Assembly: GCA_016927835.1 (NCBI GenBank)
Contig: JAFGMA010000265.1
Location: 1 to 45,195, forward strand
Reading direction: 5' to 3'
Length of the DNA stretch: 45,195 nt
From: Candidatus Zhuqueibacterota bacterium
Lineage (GTDB): Bacteria; Zhuqueibacterota; Zhuqueibacteria; Thermofontimicrobiales; Sulfurfontimicrobiaceae
Of the stretch, positions 1 through 6,985 are shown piece by piece. The notes beneath the pieces were generated by a model, which was not told the origin of the DNA, ran no database searches, and worked only from the letters and a program-made list of their open reading frames with translations. Each line of letters starts with the position of its first letter. Positions within the stretch are counted from its first letter, which is position 1. The position numbers were made by a program, and so were the translations under genes.

Positions 1-1
1 C

Positions 2-712
2 ATCGAGGACAAGCGAAAAGCGATTGGTTACGATAAGTCGTTTCCGATTCAAATTATGAGCACGCCCGGAACCGGTGAACAGTCGATTGCTTTGTACAAT
101 TTCGTCGTCGAAGAGATGAAATTTCCAGCCGATAGCGTGACAATCATCTTCACGAAAGGCTCCGACTCATCAGCCACGAAAAAAAACGCCGCTGTGATCG
201 AGCAATTGATAGCCTGTGGCGTCGACACAACGCACCGACCGAAGCGAATCGGAATTGACCTTGATCCGGATTACACTCTCTCCAACGATCAAACCGTGTT
301 TTTGATTACGCGTCGGGGCAAATCAGCGAAATCGCTGCCGTATTGGCGACTAATCGTTGAAAAAGCAGACCAGGTTGTCAAGAGCATCGAAGGAGATGAA
401 GATATCGACAAGATCACCTGGGATTGGAATGATAACTATGGCAACTTGATCGGCGAGGGCACCTATTTTTATTATCTGCAATGGCGTGACAATAAAAGCA
501 GCGATTGGAAACCTGATGAGCCCCGGAAAAAACCCATTTTTGTTGACAAGCGGGAAGTTTCCTGGCGGCTGTTCTTAACCAAAGACGGACACGTGAAATA
601 TATCCAGGACAAGGATGAAGAAGCACCGGTACTCGAACCGGTAAAAATTGAAATACTCGTTGACAAAAACAAAGAGAAAGCGGGAACTGAGAAAAAGAAG
701 GGCAATGACTGA
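2..712 (+). CDS. C-terminal part of an OmpA-like / FlgD-Ig-like surface protein (5' end outside window)
   Basis: The reading frame is open to the left edge, so only the last 236 or so residues are visible; the internal ATG at 56 is not a convincing start. An N-terminal stretch contains a segment like the OmpA peptidoglycan-binding fold (a beta-strand ending in TKGSDSSATKKNAAVIEQL, followed by a short GVDTTHRPKRIGID). It is followed by a pattern typical of FlgD-like Ig modules in FCB surface proteins (W-D-W-N-D-N-Y-G ... G-E-G-T-Y-F-Y-Y). The tail is Lys/Glu-rich. In this group such proteins sit at the outer membrane or periplasm. It lies upstream of, but 800 bp apart from, the ExbB/ExbD locus and might be an outer-membrane partner; that link is inference. 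The OmpA assignment is tentative because the canonical NxxLSxxRA motif is weak. Confidence 0.6.
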   Translation: MEDKRKAIGYDKSFPIQIMSTPGTGEQSIALYNFVVEEMKFPADSVTIIFTKGSDSSATKKNAAVIEQLIACGVDTTHRPKRIGIDLDPDYTLSNDQTVFLITRRGKSAKSLPYWRLIVEKADQVVKSIEGDEDIDKITWDWNDNYGNLIGEGTYFYYLQWRDNKSSDWKPDEPRKKPIFVDKREVSWRLFLTKDGHVKYIQDKDEEAPVLEPVKIEILVDKNKEKAGTEKKKGND

Positions 713-853
713 TTGCGGGATGCCGGGCACCACGTTTGGATTACTGAAAGTGTTTTCAGAATGGCAATTTGATAGAACTGCTCATTGGTAGACCCGAATT
801 GAGTTATTCCTTTATCAGAGCGTCAGACTTCTGTAAAATAGAACCAAAGCCAG

Positions 854-881
854 TTCATCCTTCGACTCCGCTCAGGATGAA
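854..881. repeat. Short palindromic (REP-like) element
   Basis: A perfect 8-bp inverted repeat, TTCATCCT (854-861) and AGGATGAA (874-881), encloses a 12-base loop with the core TCGACTCCGCTC. This core belongs to a palindromic motif seen dispersed in intergenic DNA of many bacteria. It is non-coding here. Confidence 0.55.
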
Positions 882-920
882 GGTTCGCTTATTCGATTTG
901 ATAATTATTGCGCTTAGAAA

Positions 921-964
921 TTCATGGTGAGCGGAGCGGTCCGCCGCTGCGGTCGAACCATGAA
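921..964. repeat. Second REP-like palindrome, related core in opposite orientation
   Basis: An 8-bp inverted repeat, TTCATGGT (921-928) and ACCATGAA (957-964), surrounds GAGCGGAG...GGTCGA, which corresponds to the complement of the core in the element at 854-881. A nested stem AGCGG (935-939) / CCGCT (944-948) with a TCCG loop sits inside. The two elements lie 39 bases apart in opposite orientation, a layout typical of paired REP sequences. Confidence 0.55.
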
Positions 965-1245
965 AAATTCCGAAAAATTGCTATTTTGCAGATCTCTAAG
1001 CGCATCTTTGGGGAGCATAGAATTGAAACCGAGTTGAGGGTCACCACAATTACAGCTTAATTAAGCGATACTTTCGCACCTGAAATCAAAAAAACCGGAA
1101 ATTCTGAAGCAAGAATCGACATAAATTTAGCCCACGTTTATTGGCATTGAGGATGCGTTGTGACCCTGCGAAAACGGTTGAGCGATATGATTCTGCAATC
1201 AATAGAATGATGAAAAAATCCGAGATTCGTTCGGATTGCGCAACT

Positions 1246-1292
1246 AACCTACAATGGATTCATTCGTATAACAATCCATAATATTGTAGGTT
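1246..1292. terminator. Strong AT-rich hairpin, terminator or operator candidate
   Basis: The 10-bp perfect inverted repeat AACCTACAAT (1246-1255) / ATTGTAGGTT (1283-1292) is continued inward by GGATT (1256-1260) / AATCC (1273-1277) with a five-base bulge. It is followed by TTTTGGTTTATA, which is T-rich but interrupted. It could terminate transcription from upstream or act as a regulatory site before the locus starting at 1521. The low GC of the stem makes a classical intrinsic terminator uncertain. Confidence 0.4.
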
Positions 1293-1520
1293 TTGGTTTA
1301 TACAGCTTAAATTGAAGCAACTCTTTTTAATAAAAAGATATTTGATCGGGCTTCAACACAAATCTTGCTGATATGGATTATCCGGGGAATTCTGCAAAAC
1401 TCCGGCTGCGATTTATGAACGATGACTGCCGGGAAAATGCAAGGAAAAGCGGAATTACCGCATAAACGGAATACGGGTTACTATTAACTCTTAACTATAC
1501 GACAACTTAGGAGGCGGGAA

Positions 1521-3299
1521 ATGTTTGTACGGCGAATGCCAGCTTTTTTTCTGGTATGCATCATGATCATGCTATTAGCTTCGGTTAGACCGGGTGATAT
1601 GTATGCCCAGTCCACTTCGGAAGACACACAGGCTGAAGGTGTGCAATCAATCGAGACACCGGAGGTCAATCCAACGCCTGAAGAAAGGAAACAGGAAAAA
1701 GGTAAACAAGGACAGGGAAAAGGTGACCAAGATGATGCCGGTTTGGATCAAGAAAAATTGATGAAACTTGTCAGGGATAGCGGTATGATCGGTGTCCTGA
1801 CGATTCTCATTTTGGCTGTGGGACTGTTATACGTCATTATGACACGGTTCAGGCTGTCTGAAGATATTCAGAATTCCCAATGGGTACTCGATAAGGTGAA
1901 CGAGATACCATTCAATAAAACTGAAAAATTGAAGCCTTTGACTAAATTTATAGCCGGACTCAAGGACAAATATCTCAAGTATAAAGACTCCCTGAAAAAT
2001 GCAGGACTTCTCTATCTCATCAAGGAAAATTTCCTCGACCTCGGTAGAATGATCATTTATTATGGAAAACGAATTACCGGAAAACGCGCTACGAGCGGGA
2101 ATCCTGAAGATATCGCGGTGAAAACAACCGTATTCGAGCTGCTTTTTAAATTATACCAGGTTTTTGATGCCACAAAGGATACCGAAAGTTTCAATTCAGA
2201 GCTATCCAATTTCGTTCAGGCACAAAAGGACAAATTCAATCCGTTTCAGACAGTGATGGCTTACCTGTCCGATACAGCCGGGGCACTGGGACTACTTGGT
2301 ACCGTTTGGGGTATGTTTATCACATTCCATCGCGGTACGATGGATCAACAGGAAATTATCAGCGGTATGGGTATCGCGCTTTCCACGACGATTATCGGGT
2401 TGGTCGTCAGTCTGATATTGAATACGTTCACCACAGGGGTGAGCAATAAATTCGATAACCGTCTCGACGCTATTTCCACCATGGCAAATGAGCTCCAGGT
2501 TAATCTTCTGAATCTTGGTTTGGCAAAATCTGGGGCTGGCAAAAGTGGTGAAAAGGAAGGGGAAAAAGAGACAGACAGCGGCGAAGAGCAAACCCAACCG
2601 GAAATGGAGAAAGCGCCTGAAGAAGAACCATCGGATGCATATTTTCCGGATATTATCGAAGTTCGAAGCGGCGCAGATCAAGAAAAACCGGTTGCGTCTG
2701 TGTTGGATCCGATCGAAGTCCAAATCAGGTCAAAAGACCAGGTGCCGGTTCCGAAAGCAAAAGTTATTTTCACAGTTTCCGATGGAGGCGGCGTGCTCGA
2801 TGGTGGACGCACCAGACAGGAAGTCGAAACAGACTTCTCTGGTCTGGCAAAGGTGAAATGGACATTGGGAGAGCAGAGCGGCGAAAAATACCTGACGATT
2901 ACTGCGGAGAATTATTCCGGCGAAGATGTGAAAATCAAAGCCATCGCCCTGCCCGGGCAGGCGGAAAAAATAACTTTGGTGTCAGGCAAATTCCAAAATG
3001 GTATTCCAAACCAGGAATTGGAAAAACCGCTGTCAGTGCGCATTGTTGACAGATTCAAGAATCCTATTGAAAATATAGCGGTCAATTTCAAGATGGTTGA
3101 AGGCAGTGGTGTTTTTATTGAAAAAGCCAACTGCGTCGTTGACAGACACAATGGCTCTTGTACAGTTTCGACAAATAAAACCGGAATCGCAGAAGCCAAT
3201 TTTACGCTGGGGAAAGAGCAAGGTGTATACAAAATTGTAGCGGATACACCCGGGCTTCAGGAAAAAATCGAATTCCAGGCTTTCGCGAATTACGATTAA
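1521..3299 (+). CDS. ExbB/TolQ/MotA-family proton channel with two C-terminal Ig-like (Big-1-like) domains
   Basis: The 592-residue product has a signal-like N-terminus (residues 1-30), a charged Lys/Gln-rich stretch, a membrane segment (about 89-108), a long cytoplasmic-type region, then the MotA/TolQ/ExbB core (about 240-330). The core has two helices carrying GLLGTVWGMF and GMGIALSTTIIGLVV, which hold the conserved threonines of the proton path. After a Glu/Lys-rich linker (340-372) come two Ig-like repeats (about 378-476 and 480-588) resembling Big-1/invasin domains. ExbB and TolQ normally have about 230-245 residues, so this protein is more than twice that length. By family topology the tail after the last helix should be cytoplasmic, which is odd for Ig domains. 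The start is supported by AGGAGG eleven bases upstream. It is the first gene of the locus; two ExbD-like genes follow. Confidence 0.88.
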   Translation: MFVRRMPAFFLVCIMIMLLASVRPGDMYAQSTSEDTQAEGVQSIETPEVNPTPEERKQEKGKQGQGKGDQDDAGLDQEKLMKLVRDSGMIGVLTILILAVGLLYVIMTRFRLSEDIQNSQWVLDKVNEIPFNKTEKLKPLTKFIAGLKDKYLKYKDSLKNAGLLYLIKENFLDLGRMIIYYGKRITGKRATSGNPEDIAVKTTVFELLFKLYQVFDATKDTESFNSELSNFVQAQKDKFNPFQTVMAYLSDTAGALGLLGTVWGMFITFHRGTMDQQEIISGMGIALSTTIIGLVVSLILNTFTTGVSNKFDNRLDAISTMANELQVNLLNLGLAKSGAGKSGEKEGEKETDSGEEQTQPEMEKAPEEEPSDAYFPDIIEVRSGADQEKPVASVLDPIEVQIRSKDQVPVPKAKVIFTVSDGGGVLDGGRTRQEVETDFSGLAKVKWTLGEQSGEKYLTITAENYSGEDVKIKAIALPGQAEKITLVSGKFQNGIPNQELEKPLSVRIVDRFKNPIENIAVNFKMVEGSGVFIEKANCVVDRHNGSCTVSTNKTGIAEANFTLGKEQGVYKIVADTPGLQEKIEFQAFANYD

Positions 3300-3316
3300 T
3301 TGGGGAGGATTAAAAT

Positions 3317-3757
3317 TTGAAGCAAGATCAAAAGAAGGGCGGACTCATCGTCCGATTGATTGATATTGTGCTCATCCTCCTTTTCGGATTTATTTCTATC
3401 AGTTCGTTGGATACCAAAAGCGATGTCAGATTATCTGAGACAACTGATATACCGCAGACGAATATTGATGAAGAGGAAATTCTGGTTATTGCCATTCCGG
3501 CTGAAGATATGTTTCGAATTGAAAGCGTTGAAAAAGAAACCAAGCAGGTTGGCACATCGGTCAAGGGATTAAAAAATATTAAAAAAATTATTTTGCAGAA
3601 GAATGCACAGTATCAAAAAATCGGTAAAAAAATGAAAGTCCGCATCCGCGCCAATTGGTATCTTCCAATCAAATACGCGATGGATTTGGCGTTGTTTTGC
3701 GATGCTGATAGCATAGAAAAATCAATCGATGTTCGCATTGTGCCCAAGAAAAAGTAA
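3317..3757 (+). CDS. ExbD/TolR-family protein 1 (TTG start)
   Basis: The 146-residue protein has a very short cytoplasmic N-terminus, one membrane helix (LIVRLIDIVLILLFGFI, about residues 10-28) with the conserved ExbD/TolR aspartate at about residue 17, and a periplasmic domain. The start is TTG at 3317, chosen because GGGGAGG (3302-3308) lies at good spacing and no ATG is available before the membrane helix. It begins 17 bases after the ExbB-type gene. With its partner at 3871 it would supply the ExbD-type helices in the channel pore. The periplasmic part is only loosely similar to classical ExbD. Confidence 0.8.
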   Translation: MKQDQKKGGLIVRLIDIVLILLFGFISISSLDTKSDVRLSETTDIPQTNIDEEEILVIAIPAEDMFRIESVEKETKQVGTSVKGLKNIKKIILQKNAQYQKIGKKMKVRIRANWYLPIKYAMDLALFCDADSIEKSIDVRIVPKKK

Positions 3758-3870
3758 GATTGAATCACAGGGATTCAAAACCTTTTTGTAACCTGTCCGA
3801 ACAGCAGCTTTGAAATTCAAGTCATCACCGCTTGATTTTGCGGCGATTTAAATGGGAGGTTTAAGATACG

Positions 3871-4416
3871 ATGAGAGGCGGAATGATCGTTCGCCTGATT
3901 GATGTTGTATTTATCCTGCTATTAGGCTTCATCAATGCAAGCGATATTATCCAAAAAACACAGGTGCCGCTGCCCCCCCTCACAAAAGTCGGCATACCAC
4001 CGGAGGGTGAGCGCCCTCTGGTGCTTCGCATTTCCGTTAAGCCAACCAAAGAAATTAACGAGGCAGAAATCCAACGCATCAATCAACGGCTTCAGGCAAA
4101 AGGAAAAAAGGCAGCGACGACTGAAGAACGGGAGAAGAAAACCCAAAAGCAAATGAGCGAAGAATACATTAAATATGTCTTTCAAGCCGGCGTCGGGGAA
4201 AGTGCTTATGAAGATTCTGCTTTCAGCATCAAAGCCCTGGAAGGCTTCTTCGACCTTATACAAGGTATGTGCAGAGAGAATAATAAAAAGCTCATGGTGT
4301 CGATTATCCCGGATCCCAATTCAATGGTGCAGGGCACGGTAAATGTCTTTGATATCTGCAGGAACCGACGGATCGAATATACTTTCCGGTACTACGGCAA
4401 GCCTACCGATGGATAA
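3871..4416 (+). CDS. ExbD/TolR-family protein 2
   Basis: The 181-residue protein starts MRGGMIVRLIDVVFILLLGF, which closely matches the ExbD/TolR membrane helix with its essential aspartate (residue 11). The periplasmic part has a Lys/Glu-rich insertion (about residues 55-95) and ends in a beta-alpha-beta-like region (KLMVSIIPDPNSMVQGTVNVFDIC) typical of the TolR/ExbD fold. A GGGAGG ribosome binding site (3852-3857) supports the start. It shares the I-V-R-L-I-D-[IV]-V helix with the preceding ExbD, so the two are paralogues that diverged in the periplasmic region. Paired ExbD/TolR homologues next to one ExbB are known from Myxococcus AglR-AglQ-AglS. Confidence 0.82.
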   Translation: MRGGMIVRLIDVVFILLLGFINASDIIQKTQVPLPPLTKVGIPPEGERPLVLRISVKPTKEINEAEIQRINQRLQAKGKKAATTEEREKKTQKQMSEEYIKYVFQAGVGESAYEDSAFSIKALEGFFDLIQGMCRENNKKLMVSIIPDPNSMVQGTVNVFDICRNRRIEYTFRYYGKPTDG

Positions 4417-4463
4417 AATCCATCTCAAATCACTGTGAGTATAATTTAGATGGGAAGATAATC

Positions 4464-5462
4464 ATGGCAATCAAAGTGGATGTAGAAAAAATTCAGGAGC
4501 GAAAAGTCGTTCCTGCAACAATTATTATGGCAGTCTTTTTTGTCATGGCGTTCTTCTTCATGAGCTTCATGAAGATTCCTGTCGCTCCCGACAAACATAT
4601 TGAGATGATCATCACATTTGAAGAAATTGCTAAGGAAAAGGAGCAACCAAAGGAAATCAAAAAAGATGAAAAAGAGAAAACTGAGGAGCAGGAGATCAAG
4701 GAATTCGACGTGACAGAAGTGGATGAAACTGAAAATGAGCCGATTGAAGCAGAGGAATTCGAAGAACAGGTTGACTCTCCCGACGAAATGGATGTATACG
4801 ATGATACAGAGGTTTATGACGAGGAGGAAATTGATGAAGAGCCTATAGAAGATGTATCTCTGACAGAGGAAGTGGATACCGATCTGACCAATAACGTTGT
4901 AAATGACGCTATTGTAAGTCGCGGCGGCATGCTCGAAGAGGAATCGCGACCCCAAAATCTGGAAGATATTTTTAAGAAAAAAAAGCGTCGAAGGAAGAAA
5001 AATACAACACCTATTCGTCGCCCTGACACGAAAACAACGAAAAAACCTGGAAAACGACGTCATCTGGGTGAGGTGAACGAAATAATCGAACCTATCATAA
5101 GCTGGATGGAAAATAATCATCACGACTTCAACAACGTATTGAAAATTCAGATGAAATATACTGATGGCAATCTGACTTCGTTGGGAAAAGTTGGTTGTGA
5201 CAATGTGACTTATGTTATCTATTTATTGTGTAAAAAAGAACTGCATCAACTTGCCATTCTGTTTGCAGATTTTGAAACCAAAGAATTTGCATTAATTAAA
5301 AACGCGAATGAATTCGATAATCCGGATTTTTTCCAGACGGGAAAATTTATCGCAACCGGCTCTGAAATTCGAATGTTCCGCGGTAGAAGAGAAGCCGTCT
5401 CTGTAGTTGCGGATAAATATAATAAAATCTTATGGCTATGGTTTGACCAGGTCAAAAAATAA
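4464..5462 (+). CDS. TonB-shaped periplasm-spanning protein with acidic linker, unrecognised C-terminal domain
   Basis: The 332-residue protein has a short N-terminus, one membrane helix (about 18-38), a long very acidic linker (about 63-140, mostly Glu and Asp with few prolines), a strongly basic patch (about 171-199, including KKKKRRRKK) and a folded C-terminal domain (about 205-332). Helix, extended linker and C-terminal domain give the layout of TonB/TolA. However, the linker is acidic instead of Pro-Lys-rich, and I do not recognise a classical TonB C-terminal domain; the segment from IISWMENN to GNLTSLGKVG is its most distinctive part. It directly follows the ExbB-ExbD-ExbD genes, so it is probably the element that conveys force across the periplasm. 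Confidence 0.6.
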   Translation: MAIKVDVEKIQERKVVPATIIMAVFFVMAFFFMSFMKIPVAPDKHIEMIITFEEIAKEKEQPKEIKKDEKEKTEEQEIKEFDVTEVDETENEPIEAEEFEEQVDSPDEMDVYDDTEVYDEEEIDEEPIEDVSLTEEVDTDLTNNVVNDAIVSRGGMLEEESRPQNLEDIFKKKKRRRKKNTTPIRRPDTKTTKKPGKRRHLGEVNEIIEPIISWMENNHHDFNNVLKIQMKYTDGNLTSLGKVGCDNVTYVIYLLCKKELHQLAILFADFETKEFALIKNANEFDNPDFFQTGKFIATGSEIRMFRGRREAVSVVADKYNKILWLWFDQVKK

Positions 5463-5514
5463 TCGCGATCATCTTTATCCTGTTAACTGGCAATTATGAA
5501 ACATTGAGGGAAAA

Positions 5515-6945
5515 ATGAGATTTTTCTGTCGTATCGTCGTATGCAGTATATTGCTGTTTAGCTCCGGTTCGTTGCTGCCACCCGACTTCGGTAACGCTGC
5601 TTTTGGATCCCAATACACAATCAATAACGTTGACTGGGATTCTATGCAATTGAAGCTGCCTGGCATCGCCGAAGATCCGATGCTCCCATTTCTGAATCAG
5701 GACACCACAGCCATCGAAATCGGAATTGATGGTGATCTCGCCAGAGATATTCTCTTGGAATTGAAGCGGGATTTGTATGCGCTGAATAAAATCACACGCA
5801 GTCAAAGAGAACGTCAAATATCTTCGCAAGAAGCCGACATCCAGCGGTTCCCAATAGCACAAAAAATACAATCGAGACTTGAGGACGCACTTCGGGCGAA
5901 TCCTTTTGATAGAAGCGTACGCAGTTGGCTGAGACAGGTATATCGAAATCTGGAGGATCAATATCGAGAAAGCGAAGACTGGGGAAATTATATCCCCGTT
6001 GCCATCCGATACACACTCATGCGGGACCAAAAAAATCGACATATCTATTACAGCACTATCGGAAATGCTTTCTATGAAATACAGCAGTATGAAAAAAGTC
6101 ATGCCTATTATCAGACGAGTATTACGGCGCTGTTCGAATTTTTTGCCGACAGCCTGGAAGCCAATAGCCTGCGATATTTGCGTATTTTGCGCAGCAGGTT
6201 ATACCGGCGCGCCGAAATTGAAGAAGAATTGGGACGAATCGATGCGGCGATCATTTCCTGGGGGAATCTGGTTACCATTGCCCCGGAAGATCTGCAAAGG
6301 TCGTTTCAGATTCGATTAGAGCGCTTGAAATGGGATGATCGCAATATTAAAGCCTCAGAAAAACGCACTGAAGCGACTCGACTTTATATCAAAGATGAAT
6401 TTGAAAAATCTTATAAATTGTACAAAGAAATCCTGGACTCGTTGAAAACCGAAGCCGCCCGGGACGAGATCAACTGGCGCTTAAGCCGCATAGAATATTT
6501 TCGATTCAATTTGCGCTACCAGGGATTGCACCGTTTATGGCAGGTTGTGAAAAAAATCAAGATGGATTCCATCGTTACCACTGCGGATTCAACAGCATTG
6601 ACTTACCTGGGAACCTATGCCCAGATGTGCTACGCACAAGGTTTGCGGGAATTCAAAGAACTGGGTCACCTTCGAGAAGCATTTATGTATCTGTCTTTAG
6701 CAAGTGAAATCGAAAATCCGAATCAATCAAAGGCATTTTACCATTTAACTGAACTTCATACGAACGCAAGGCGCATCTCCCATTCCGAACGCGCAATCGA
6801 GTATGGAAAAAAAGCCTGGATCCTGAGAGACGATTTGCCTCCAACATATCAAAAAAATCTGGCTTTGTTCCTCTCACATTCGTATGAGGAATGCGGCGAA
6901 TTTGACGAAGCACTGACCTGGTACCAGATCTATCACAAATTATAG
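5515..6945 (+). CDS. Secreted TPR protein 1 of a three-member family
   Basis: The 476-residue product starts with a hydrophobic export signal (about 1-30). Most of the rest is helical repeat; recognisable TPR-like pairs include YYSTIGNAFYEIQQYEKSHAYY (about 180-200) and the C-terminal LFLSHSYEECGEFDEALTWY. Around residues 272-280 it contains WDDRNIKASE, followed by a segment (EFEKSYKLYKEILDSLKTE, ARDEINWRLSRIEY) that recurs in the next two genes. These three neighbours therefore appear to descend from tandem duplication. The start follows GAGGG at a suitable distance. Its likely place is the periplasm, as a scaffold or partner of the ExbB-type machine. I do not recognise a specific family. 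Confidence 0.75.
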   Translation: MRFFCRIVVCSILLFSSGSLLPPDFGNAAFGSQYTINNVDWDSMQLKLPGIAEDPMLPFLNQDTTAIEIGIDGDLARDILLELKRDLYALNKITRSQRERQISSQEADIQRFPIAQKIQSRLEDALRANPFDRSVRSWLRQVYRNLEDQYRESEDWGNYIPVAIRYTLMRDQKNRHIYYSTIGNAFYEIQQYEKSHAYYQTSITALFEFFADSLEANSLRYLRILRSRLYRRAEIEEELGRIDAAIISWGNLVTIAPEDLQRSFQIRLERLKWDDRNIKASEKRTEATRLYIKDEFEKSYKLYKEILDSLKTEAARDEINWRLSRIEYFRFNLRYQGLHRLWQVVKKIKMDSIVTTADSTALTYLGTYAQMCYAQGLREFKELGHLREAFMYLSLASEIENPNQSKAFYHLTELHTNARRISHSERAIEYGKKAWILRDDLPPTYQKNLALFLSHSYEECGEFDEALTWYQIYHKL

Positions 6946-6985
6946 GTGCTCATTCAACGTTAGATCAATCAGCAAAAAATGGATT

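Larger units (their letters stand above)
713..1520. other. Non-coding gap with three hairpins
   Basis: I see no convincing gene in these 808 bases. The stretch holds two palindromic elements related to the common GAGCGGAGTCGAA-type dispersed repeat (854-881 and 921-964) and a larger AT-rich hairpin (1246-1292). A strong ribosome binding site (AGGAGG, 1510-1515) precedes the ATG at 1521. The sequence TACAGCTTAA occurs twice (near 1053 and 1301). The promoter of the downstream locus presumably lies here, but I cannot place it. Confidence 0.6.

Noticed and set aside
4446..5123. Long minus-strand open frame across the TonB-shaped gene
   Set aside because: It arises from the GAA/GAG-rich acidic linker read backwards (Phe/Leu-rich), has no homology pattern, and the + strand has a clear gene with a ribosome binding site.
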